This document shows, one piece after another, positions 26,441-33,862 of a DNA stretch of 33,862 nucleotides. Location: positions 1 through 33,862 of the forward strand of contig JAKMDW010000009.1 in assembly GCA_022426245.1 (NCBI GenBank). Direction: 5' to 3'. The stretch is from Alphaproteobacteria bacterium. GTDB taxonomy: Bacteria; Pseudomonadota; Alphaproteobacteria; RS24. Each line of letters opens with the position of its first letter. The stretch's first letter is position 1. The notes below the pieces were generated by a model that ran no database searches, was not told where the DNA came from, and saw nothing but the letters and a program-made list of their open reading frames with translations. The position numbers and the translations under genes are program-made.

Positions 26441-27648
26441 CAGTCAAACTCCGGCGCTTCAGCCAGCTCATCATACTGCCACGCCAAGCCATGCGCGTTC
26501 AGCATGTCCATAAACGGGTCAGGGTTAAGCTGCTCAAGGTTAAACACGCCCGGCTGCATCCATGTGCCGTCGAGCATTAAAGCGGCGCCAATCATCGCTG
26601 GAACGCCGGTGGTATAACTCACCGCCTGACTGCCGACTTCTTCAAAACAGGCTTCATGATCGCAATTATTATAGAGATAAACCGTGCGGGGCCGACCCTC
26701 ATGCGTGCCGCTGACAATATTACCGATACAGGTCTTGCCGATGGTGGTTTTGCCTAAATCACCCGGATTGGGCAACACGGCTTTCAGAAATTGTAATGGC
26801 ACAATCTCGCGACCCTCATAAAGCACCGGCTCAATCGCGGTCATGCCGACATTTTGCAGCACCTCCAAATGCGTCAGATAGGCATCGCCGAAGGTCATCC
26901 AAAAGCGCGCGCGCTCAAGCTCCGGAAAATGCTTGGACAGGCTTTCCAATTCCTCGTGATACATCAGATACATATTGCGCGGGCCGACTTCGGGAAATTC
27001 GAAGCTCTGCTTGTGAGAGAGCGCCGGTGTCTCGACCCATTTTCCGTTTGCCCAGTGCCGCGCCGGTGCCGTGACCTCGCGAATGTTAATCTCAGGGTTG
27101 AAATTTGTAGCAAAAGCCTGCCCATGATCGCCGCCATTGCAGTCAAGAATATCGAGCGTGCGCATGTTTGAGACCAAATGCTTTTGAATATAAGCGGTGA
27201 ACACATTGGTGACGCCCGGGTCGAAACCCGAACCGAGCAGTGCCATCAGCCCTTTTTCAGCAAAGCGCTGCTGATAGGCCCACTGCCAGTGATACTCAAA
27301 CTTGGCCTCATCGCGCGGCTCATAATTCGCCGTGTCGAGGTAATGCACGCCGGTTTCCAGACACGCATCCATAATCGCTAAATCCTGATATGGCAGCGCC
27401 AGATTGACCACAAGGTCAGGCTCGACTTGGTTGATAAGCGCAATGGTTTCAGCCGTATTATCGGCATCAACTTGCGCAATATTTATAGATTTACCGGTGC
27501 GTGTCGCAACCGCTTTTTGAATATCTTCACAAGGCCCCAAGCGTCGGCTGGCGAGGGTAATATCGTTAAATATATCAGGCAGCATTGCCATTTTATGCAC
27601 TGCTACCGAGCCGACGCCGCCGGCTCCAATCACCAGAACAGTCGCCAA
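26440..27648 (-). CDS. Carboxynorspermidine/carboxyspermidine dehydrogenase (saccharopine dehydrogenase-like)
   Basis: VLVIGAGGVGSVAVHKMA; VVNLALPYQDLAIMDACLETGVHYLDTANYEPRDEAKFEYHWQWAY; TGATG overlap with nspC. Confidence 0.93.
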   Translation of the reverse strand: MATVLVIGAGGVGSVAVHKMAMLPDIFNDITLASRRLGPCEDIQKAVATRTGKSINIAQVDADNTAETIALINQVEPDLVVNLALPYQDLAIMDACLETGVHYLDTANYEPRDEAKFEYHWQWAYQQRFAEKGLMALLGSGFDPGVTNVFTAYIQKHLVSNMRTLDILDCNGGDHGQAFATNFNPEINIREVTAPARHWANGKWVETPALSHKQSFEFPEVGPRNMYLMYHEELESLSKHFPELERARFWMTFGDAYLTHLEVLQNVGMTAIEPVLYEGREIVPLQFLKAVLPNPGDLGKTTIGKTCIGNIVSGTHEGRPRTVYLYNNCDHEACFEEVGSQAVSYTTGVPAMIGAALMLDGTWMQPGVFNLEQLNPDPFMDMLNAHGLAWQYDELAEAPEFD

Positions 27649-27793
27649 GTCACCCTCCGCGAATTCACCAAAAAACAGGACCCGTGAGTCACCTCCAATG
27701 CCGCCAATATGGACGACTGAGGGCGTGATTAGACACTTTTTTCAGGGCTGTAAAGCAAATTCATACAGAGCGGGAATCGCGCAAAAATAGGGC

Positions 27794-28069
27794 ATGAAAA
27801 AGCCCCGTCAACAGCCGAAATCCTGCTATGTCTACCTGCTGAAAAGCTGTGATGGCGGGCCTTCGAAGTCCTATGTCGGCTGGACAATGGACTTGGAAAA
27901 ACGCCTCGCCGCACATAATGACGGCAGCGGTGCCAAGTCAACGCGCGGGCGCCAATGGCGGCTTGTGCACAGTGAGGTTTTCAAAACCCGAGGCGAAGCC
28001 ATGTCGCGGGAATATGAATTGAAGAATAATCGCCCTGAGCGGAAACGTATATTGGGCAAAGAGGGATAA
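27794..28069 (+). CDS. GIY-YIG domain endonuclease-like protein
   Basis: CYVYLLKSCDG..SKSYVGWTMDLEKRLAAHNDG.GAKSTRGR.WRLV, GEAMSREYELK. Confidence 0.92.
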   Translation: MKKPRQQPKSCYVYLLKSCDGGPSKSYVGWTMDLEKRLAAHNDGSGAKSTRGRQWRLVHSEVFKTRGEAMSREYELKNNRPERKRILGKEG

Positions 28070-28073
28070 AAAG

Positions 28074-28865
28074 ATGAGCAGTTACACGCAAATGATGGAA
28101 GCCTTTTTGGCCTCCGGCCCACATAATTATAAAACCAACTTGCCGGAGACATGGAAACAAGGGCGCACCGCCTTTGGTGGGATTTCATCGGCGCTGCTGC
28201 TGGCCGCCATTTTGAACGACCATAACGACCTGCCCCCCTTGCGCACCATGCAGATCAATTTTATTGGCCCTGCCGTTGACGATTTGACCGTCACCAGCAA
28301 GATTTTGCGCAAAGGCAAAAACAATGTGACGTTCAGCGCCGAACTGGATAGCGATGCCGGTGCCGGAACACACGGGCTTTTCACTTTCGGCGTTGAGCGC
28401 ACATTGGATATGGTGATGGATTATCCGCTGAAAGATATTCCCAAGCGCCCTGACGAGCTTGAGCCTTATGTGCCGCGCGGCGAAGCACCCAGTTTCTTGG
28501 TGAATTTCGACCGCCGCTGGGTATCAGGCCCGACATTTTTCGAGCAATCCGACAACCCTGACATGCTGATTTGGACCCGGCTGACCGATCCGGAAAGCTG
28601 GGATAAAGGGCTGCTGCCCCTGGTTGTTCTCGCAGACACACCACCCGCCGCCTTTGGCACAATTAGCGGCGTGCGTGCGTTGTCTTCCATGAATTGGAAT
28701 ATTAATTTTCTGACGGATGATTTTTCGACCGAGGATGGCTGGTGGCTGATGCGCTCAGCCACCCGCTTCATCCGCGACGGATATTCTTCGCAGCTTATTC
28801 AAATATGGAATAGCGAAGGCCGCAGGGTGATGGACTCGATGCAGCACATCGCCATTTTCCAATAA
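28074..28865 (+). CDS. Acyl-CoA thioesterase family protein (TesB-like double hotdog)
   Basis: TWKQGRTAFGGISSALLLAAIL, LRTMQINFIGPA, ATRFIRDGYSSQLIQIWNSEGRRVMDSMQHIAIF. Confidence 0.85.
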   Translation: MSSYTQMMEAFLASGPHNYKTNLPETWKQGRTAFGGISSALLLAAILNDHNDLPPLRTMQINFIGPAVDDLTVTSKILRKGKNNVTFSAELDSDAGAGTHGLFTFGVERTLDMVMDYPLKDIPKRPDELEPYVPRGEAPSFLVNFDRRWVSGPTFFEQSDNPDMLIWTRLTDPESWDKGLLPLVVLADTPPAAFGTISGVRALSSMNWNINFLTDDFSTEDGWWLMRSATRFIRDGYSSQLIQIWNSEGRRVMDSMQHIAIFQ

Positions 28866-28881
28866 GCGAGAAGATTGAGAC

Positions 28882-30081
28882 CTAAAGCCCCAACACAAAT
28901 TTCGACATAATGCCTTTTTGCACTTCCGTCGTGCCGCCGAAAATGGTTGAAGCACGATTGAACAGCATGGAATGGGTCATATCCGGTGCTTGCGCCCGAT
29001 AATTCGGCTCATTGTCGCCAACGGTCGGATCAAAATCAGCCGAGAACAATACGGTCGAGTCGGCCGCCAGCATGTCATAGGCCAAATCACCCATATCCTG
29101 CTGCAATTCAGTGCCCAGTGTTTTCATCGGCAGCGGCAAAATCATCGAATCGCCCGACCCTTCCTCAGCAAACAAAGTGCGGTTTTCAAGCATTTGCAGC
29201 GCTTCATAGCGCACTGACAATTCGGCATGGCGTTTGGCAAAAGCGTCGGCTTGATAGCTGTCGCCGGCGGTTTCGGCCAGATAGCCATGCACGGTTTTCA
29301 AATTGGCGAGACCGTTGACGATGATATCGGTTCCGGCGATACCGGCGCGCTCATTGCCAAGCAGGAATTTCGCATAGGTCCAGCCTTCGTTTTCTTCGCC
29401 AACCAGATTTTTCACCGGCACGCGGACATCGGTGAAATAGACCTCGTTCAAATGATGGTCGCCATCAATCGAGTAAATCGGCTTCACTTCGATACCGGGT
29501 GTTTTCATATCAATGAGCAGGAAGGAAATGCCCTGCTGGGGCTTGCCTTCCGTGCTGGTGCGCACGAGACAGAAAATCCAATCGGCGATATGCGCCTGCG
29601 TGGTCCAAATTTTCTGGCCGTTAACGACATAGTCATCACCGTCGCGAATGGCCGCCGTCCGCAAGGATGCGAGGTCAGAACCTGAACCCGGCTCCGAATA
29701 ACCCTGACACCAGAATTGCTCACCATTGAGAATTTTCGGCAAATGCTCGGCTTTTTGTTCATCCGTGCCGAAAGCACAAATGACCGGGCCGACCATGGTC
29801 ACCCCGAAAGGTGACTGTCCCGGTGCGTTGGCGCGCGCAGCTTCTGATTGGAATATCGCTTTTTGCGGTTCGCTCCACCCTGTGCCGCCAAGCTCTTTCG
29901 GCCAGCCAATCGCGCCCCAGCTATTGCTGTTCAATGTGGCTTGCCAATCGGCCATTTCTTCCTTGGTCATATTGATGATGCTGCCGCCCTTATACGGATG
30001 CCCTTCCGGAATCACGTCTTCAAACCATGTACGGACTTCCTGTTGGAAGCTTTGTTCTTCGGGGGTCAGTTTCAAATCCAT
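28882..30081 (-). CDS. Acyl-CoA dehydrogenase family protein
   Basis: WCQGYSEPGSGSDLASLRTAAIRDGDDYVVNGQKIWTTQAHIADWIFCLVRT; C-terminal STIFGGTTEVQKGIMSKFVLGL. Confidence 0.94.
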   Translation of the reverse strand: MDLKLTPEEQSFQQEVRTWFEDVIPEGHPYKGGSIINMTKEEMADWQATLNSNSWGAIGWPKELGGTGWSEPQKAIFQSEAARANAPGQSPFGVTMVGPVICAFGTDEQKAEHLPKILNGEQFWCQGYSEPGSGSDLASLRTAAIRDGDDYVVNGQKIWTTQAHIADWIFCLVRTSTEGKPQQGISFLLIDMKTPGIEVKPIYSIDGDHHLNEVYFTDVRVPVKNLVGEENEGWTYAKFLLGNERAGIAGTDIIVNGLANLKTVHGYLAETAGDSYQADAFAKRHAELSVRYEALQMLENRTLFAEEGSGDSMILPLPMKTLGTELQQDMGDLAYDMLAADSTVLFSADFDPTVGDNEPNYRAQAPDMTHSMLFNRASTIFGGTTEVQKGIMSKFVLGL

Positions 30082-30142
30082 GTCTGTCTCCTGCTATAGG
30101 GTCCGATCCATCTCGATTGCTTTATATTCTATCAAGTGGCGC

Positions 30143-30937
30143 TTATTTTGTGAAGCGTGTGCCGGGGGCAGGCGGGGTTTCCGGCGCACCGGCAAAACAC
30201 TGCGCCTTTGACATCCAATCGGCCGCCACGTCACCCGTGACGGTCAAATCAGTGTCGGCAATATTGCGCACTTGTGTCACAACTTGGCAGAATTCAGCCG
30301 CTTTTCCTTCAATGCGTTCCGCGTTAGATGCCTCGCCAAATTCCCAAATCGCGCCGGAAGGAGCGGTTAATTTGACAAACGGCATCGGCCCCGGCGGCGT
30401 TTCGCCGCGGGTCGCATAGGTCCAGCCAAATGTATTTGTGCCCAAAACCGCAATGGAGCGAATGGTGTCTTGGTCATTACGCACCGCGCCAAGCTGGTCG
30501 AAAACCTCTTGTCCATGCGCCCATGTTTCCATCAGCCGCGCCGAAATAGATGAGCGCGCGCTCATATCCGGCCCGGCCCATTTCAGACGCTTTTTCGGGT
30601 CAACCTCGACAAAGCGCGCTGCCATATCAGTGTAAAAACTGTGCCATTTTTCCAGCAGGGCCTGACCTTTCGCGCCGCCATTCCAATCGGCTTCATAGGC
30701 ACGCATGCTGCTTTTTCCTATGGCGGTCATCGCATCACCCAGCCAAGCGGCGAAATTATCCTCATCGACATAGCTTTCATTGGCCGCCCAATTCCACATG
30801 TGCAAATGCTCCAGCACATTATTCAGCGTCCAACCTTTAAACTGTGTCGGCGCATCGAAATCCGCCTCATTCATGTCGCGCATCAGCGCATAAAGCGCGT
30901 CGCTCTCCGCTTTGAAGTCCAGTGCCTCTTGCAACAT
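30143..30937 (-). CDS. TIGR03084-type (DinB/maleylpyruvate isomerase-like) metal-binding protein
   Basis: FKGWTLNNVLEHLHMWNWAANESY; WAGPDMSARSSISARLMETWAHGQEVFDQLG; GEASNAERIEGKAAEFCQVVTQVRN. Confidence 0.82.
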   Translation of the reverse strand: MLQEALDFKAESDALYALMRDMNEADFDAPTQFKGWTLNNVLEHLHMWNWAANESYVDEDNFAAWLGDAMTAIGKSSMRAYEADWNGGAKGQALLEKWHSFYTDMAARFVEVDPKKRLKWAGPDMSARSSISARLMETWAHGQEVFDQLGAVRNDQDTIRSIAVLGTNTFGWTYATRGETPPGPMPFVKLTAPSGAIWEFGEASNAERIEGKAAEFCQVVTQVRNIADTDLTVTGDVAADWMSKAQCFAGAPETPPAPGTRFTK

Positions 30938-30946
30938 CGGTGTCTC

Positions 30947-32992
30947 CTATTCTTCGCCCGTATCAATGGCAATCATTAAATCATCAGCCGCCACTTGCGC
31001 GTCGGACACAACCAGCACATCTTCCACTGTGCCATCAACGCTGGCCAGAATTTCATGCTGCATTTTCATCGCCTCAATAATCGCCAGCCTGTCGCCGGTG
31101 GCAATCACATCACCCTTGCTGACGAACACATCAATCACCTTGCCGTGCATCGGCGCGGTCACTTTACTGCCATCGCCCGTCTCATCCGCCGTGGCATTGC
31201 GCATCAGCATATTGCTGCAGGTAAAGCTCTTGCCATCAATCGTCGCATACAGCGTTTCACCGCTCAAAAATGCCTGGCTGACATATTGCCCCCCACCTTT
31301 TTCGGCGCTGCTATTCAGCACCATATGCGTGCCATCATGCGCCTGCACTTCCAGCTCAATAATCTCCGCGCCGACATGCACCGCATATTGAGCGTGGTTT
31401 TTTGTGCGCACAGAAACCATGACCTCCTGTTCGCCAACCGCCAGCTTATAAGGCGTGCGCAGCGTTTCATCAGCCGAGAAATTAATCAGCGCTTGGGGCA
31501 CATGCATCGCCTTGGCGCGCGCCTTGGCGTGGTCACATTCAAAATGGCGCACCGCCAAAACTGCCAGCGCGGTCGCATCCGCCATTGGCGCCGCAAGCTC
31601 TGCGTCGGAAAAATTCTCGGCAATGAAGGCAGTTGAGAAATCGCCGGAGATGAAATCATCTTTTTCAAGACAGGCAATCAAAAAATCGCGATTGGTCTTC
31701 GGGCCAAATAAAGCCGTATCGGTCAGCGCCTCCACCATCAACTTACGCGCCGCCTCGCGGGTTGGGCCGGTGGTGATGAGCTTGGCAATCATCGGGTCAT
31801 AAAACGGCGATATTTCCTGTCCGCCGCGAATGCCCGTGTCATAGCGCACACCGGCGCGCGCCACCTGATTGAAACAGGCCACCTTGCCGGTGCTTGGCAA
31901 AAACCCTTTGGTCGGGTCTTCGGCGTAAAGCCGCACTTCGATCGAATGGCCGGAAAGGCTAACGTCTTCTTGCGTCATGCCCAGCGTGTCGCCTTCGGCC
32001 ACTTTTATTTGCAGCGCCACCAGATCGAGGCCGGTTACTTCTTCGGTCACCGGATGCTCAACCTGCAAACGCGTATTCATTTCCAGGAAGTAAAAGCTGC
32101 CATCGGTATCAAGCAGAAACTCCACCGTGCCCGCACCGCGATAATTTATCGACTTGGCAGCATCGACCGCCGCCTTGCCCATCGCATCGCGCAAATCCGG
32201 CGTCATTACCGGACATGGCGCTTCTTCAATGACTTTTTGATGACGCCGCTGCACCGAACAATCGCGTTCACCCAGATGCACAACATTACCGTGCGTATCG
32301 GCAAATATCTGAATTTCAACATGGCGCGGTTTGACGATGGCTTTCTCCAAAATCAACTCGCCTGAGCCGAAGGCGTTTTCCGCCTCCGAGCGGGCGGTCG
32401 AAATCGCCGCTGCCAGCCCGTCCGCTGCCTCAACCAGCCGCATGCCGCGCCCGCCGCCGCCTGCCGCCGCTTTTACCATAACGGGAAAACCTATTTTCTT
32501 GCCTTCAGCAATCAACACATCATCGCTCTGGTCTTCGCCCTCATAGCCCGGCACGCAAGGCACATCGGCCTCAATCATACGCCGCTTGGCCGCCGCTTTA
32601 TTGCCCATTAAATCAATTGCCTCCGCCGTCGGGCCAATAAATGTCAGACCGGCTTTTTCAACCGTGGCAGAGAAATCGGCATTTTCGGACAGGAACCCAT
32701 AGCCGGGGTGAATGGCGTCCGCACCGGTTTGTTTGGCCGCTTCGATAATTTTTTCGGCCACCAAATAAGACATGCCGACCGGACCGGGGCCGATAAGCAC
32801 CGCCTCATCAGCCATGGTGACATGCGGGGCATGTGTATCGGGTTCTGAATAAACCGCCACGGTTCGAATGCCCAAATCGCGCGCTGTGCGCATGACGCGG
32901 CAGGCAATTTCGCCGCGATTGGCAACCAAAATCTTACGAATAGTGCGGTGAACGGGTTTTTTCTTCTGCGCCATAATTACTCCTGCACCCAA
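30947..32992 (-). CDS. Acyl-CoA carboxylase biotin-carrying alpha subunit (methylcrotonyl/geranyl-CoA carboxylase-like)
   Basis: Biotin carboxylase (KILVANRGEIACRVMRTA, AAAGGGGRGMRLV, FLEMNTRLQVEHPVTEEVTG) and C-terminal BCCP with EAMKM biotinylation site. Confidence 0.93.
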   Translation of the reverse strand: MGAGVIMAQKKKPVHRTIRKILVANRGEIACRVMRTARDLGIRTVAVYSEPDTHAPHVTMADEAVLIGPGPVGMSYLVAEKIIEAAKQTGADAIHPGYGFLSENADFSATVEKAGLTFIGPTAEAIDLMGNKAAAKRRMIEADVPCVPGYEGEDQSDDVLIAEGKKIGFPVMVKAAAGGGGRGMRLVEAADGLAAAISTARSEAENAFGSGELILEKAIVKPRHVEIQIFADTHGNVVHLGERDCSVQRRHQKVIEEAPCPVMTPDLRDAMGKAAVDAAKSINYRGAGTVEFLLDTDGSFYFLEMNTRLQVEHPVTEEVTGLDLVALQIKVAEGDTLGMTQEDVSLSGHSIEVRLYAEDPTKGFLPSTGKVACFNQVARAGVRYDTGIRGGQEISPFYDPMIAKLITTGPTREAARKLMVEALTDTALFGPKTNRDFLIACLEKDDFISGDFSTAFIAENFSDAELAAPMADATALAVLAVRHFECDHAKARAKAMHVPQALINFSADETLRTPYKLAVGEQEVMVSVRTKNHAQYAVHVGAEIIELEVQAHDGTHMVLNSSAEKGGGQYVSQAFLSGETLYATIDGKSFTCSNMLMRNATADETGDGSKVTAPMHGKVIDVFVSKGDVIATGDRLAIIEAMKMQHEILASVDGTVEDVLVVSDAQVAADDLMIAIDTGEE

Positions 32993-33780
32993 TTGGGCTT
33001 GCGTTTTTCAAGGAAGCTGGCAACGCCCTCTTTGCCTTCATCGCTTTTGACGCTTTTGGCAAATGCCTCGCCCGCATAGCGTATCATCGCCACATCATCG
33101 AGATGCTTATTGGCTTCCAGCAATTCTTTGGTCGCCGCATTGGCACCGGGCGCGCACCGGCGCACACCGGCCACAAGTTCGGCCAGTTGCGCCTCCGCCG
33201 CCGCCATATCATCAACCGCGAAATCAACCAGCCCGTAATCAGCCCCTTGTTCCGCCGTGAAACGATGGCCCGTCAGCATAATCCGACGCGCCTTAATATC
33301 CCCTGCGCGCGCGACGATATAGCGACCGATTTGCGCCGGCACGATGCCGATAGCGGTTTCGGTCAACGCCATTTTGGTGTCCTTAACGGCAATCACAATA
33401 TCAGCAGCCGAGGCCATGCCCAGCCCACCGGCCATCGCCGCGCCGTGCAGCACAAAAATAATGACTTGCGGCATCGAGCGGACGGTCAGGAAGAAACGTC
33501 CCATTTTGGAATTATCCTCAATCACCTGCTCATCCGTATGCACGTCCTGGAAATTGCTTTTAAAGCCTTTCAAATCGCCACCGGCACAAAACACCTCGCC
33601 CTTGCCGCGCACGGTGACGCCACGAATATCTTGGCGAGTTTTGAGGTAATCAAATACGGCCTGCAATTCCGACATCAGCGCGTCCGACATGGCATTGCGC
33701 GCCTCAGGCCTGTTCAGCCAAACAGTTGCCCAGTGGCGATCTTCTTCGAGAATAACGACGCTGGTTTCAGGTGCTTGCAT
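32977..33780 (-). CDS. Enoyl-CoA hydratase/isomerase family protein
   Basis: WLNRPEARNAMSDALMSEL, GKGEVFCAGGDLKGF, HGAAMAGGLGMASAADIVIA; ATG at 33780 preferred. Confidence 0.92.
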   Translation of the reverse strand: MQAPETSVVILEEDRHWATVWLNRPEARNAMSDALMSELQAVFDYLKTRQDIRGVTVRGKGEVFCAGGDLKGFKSNFQDVHTDEQVIEDNSKMGRFFLTVRSMPQVIIFVLHGAAMAGGLGMASAADIVIAVKDTKMALTETAIGIVPAQIGRYIVARAGDIKARRIMLTGHRFTAEQGADYGLVDFAVDDMAAAEAQLAELVAGVRRCAPGANAATKELLEANKHLDDVAMIRYAGEAFAKSVKSDEGKEGVASFLEKRKPNWVQE

Positions 33781-33797
33781 GATAATTCCCCTATTCT

Positions 33798-33862
33798 TTA
33801 CATGCGGCCAACGCCAAAGGCGTTCGGGTTCAGCGTGCGATGCTCGCGCTCCCAAATCGTCT
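33798..33862 (-). CDS. Probable acyl-CoA carboxylase beta subunit, C-terminal fragment (runs off the window end)
   Basis: Reverse frame reads ...TIWEREHRTLNPNAFGVGRM*; FGV.RM resembles carboxyltransferase beta C-termini and the order beta-hydratase-alpha matches liu/atu clusters. Confidence 0.5.
   Translation of the reverse strand, partial: TIWEREHRTLNPNAFGVGRM

Noticed and set aside
27794-28069. GIY-YIG gene as a homing endonuclease or mobile element
   Set aside because: Stand-alone short GIY-YIG proteins of this type are common housekeeping accessories; no intron, repeats or disrupted host gene seen.
1-33862. CRISPR arrays, tRNA/rRNA genes, IS elements or prophage
   Set aside because: No regularly spaced direct repeats, tRNA-like cloverleaf, rRNA motif, transposase or phage structural gene was noticed; this is by eye and not exhaustive.

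Overview
The window looks like a chromosomal segment of a marine-type alphaproteobacterium; the taxon is inferred from gene content and codon style and was not tested. It is densely coding, and I saw no rRNA, tRNA, CRISPR array, IS element or prophage. Order of content: truncated secreted/outer-membrane protein; folM-like SDR and folB; uvrC-pgsA-chorismate mutase; 2Fe-2S ferredoxin; dipeptide epimerase; a gene-decay zone with a Fur-box-like site and an alpha/beta-hydrolase fragment; GT4-methyltransferase-alpha/alpha-barrel (terpene-cyclase-like) protein facing a convergent MFS-DUF1329-methyltransferase operon; a three-gene ExbB/ExbD-like module; a lipoprotein remnant; a type II quinohemoprotein (PQQ) alcohol dehydrogenase divergent from a PCuAC-like copper chaperone; a stand-alone proteorhodopsin predicted to be green-tuned; NTF2-like protein and znuCB; DUF3604 protein; agmatinase-nspC-carboxy(nor)spermidine dehydrogenase; GIY-YIG protein; thioesterase; and an acyl-CoA carboxylase/enoyl-CoA hydratase/acyl-CoA dehydrogenase catabolic cluster. 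The best candidates for undescribed biology are: (1) two consecutive stem-loops at 24324-24390 (+), each displaying the same anti-Shine-Dalgarno heptamer TCCTCCC in its loop and followed by a U-rich tail, matching the architecture of alphaproteobacterial cuckoo/CcsR-type sRNAs; (2) the translationally coupled module at 13932-15648, with a MotA/TolQ/ExbB channel, an ExbD-like helix fused to a YfaP/DUF2135-like beta domain, and an orphan membrane protein; (3) the GT4/methyltransferase/alpha-alpha-barrel cassette. All calls come from reading the sequence only; no database searches were run.
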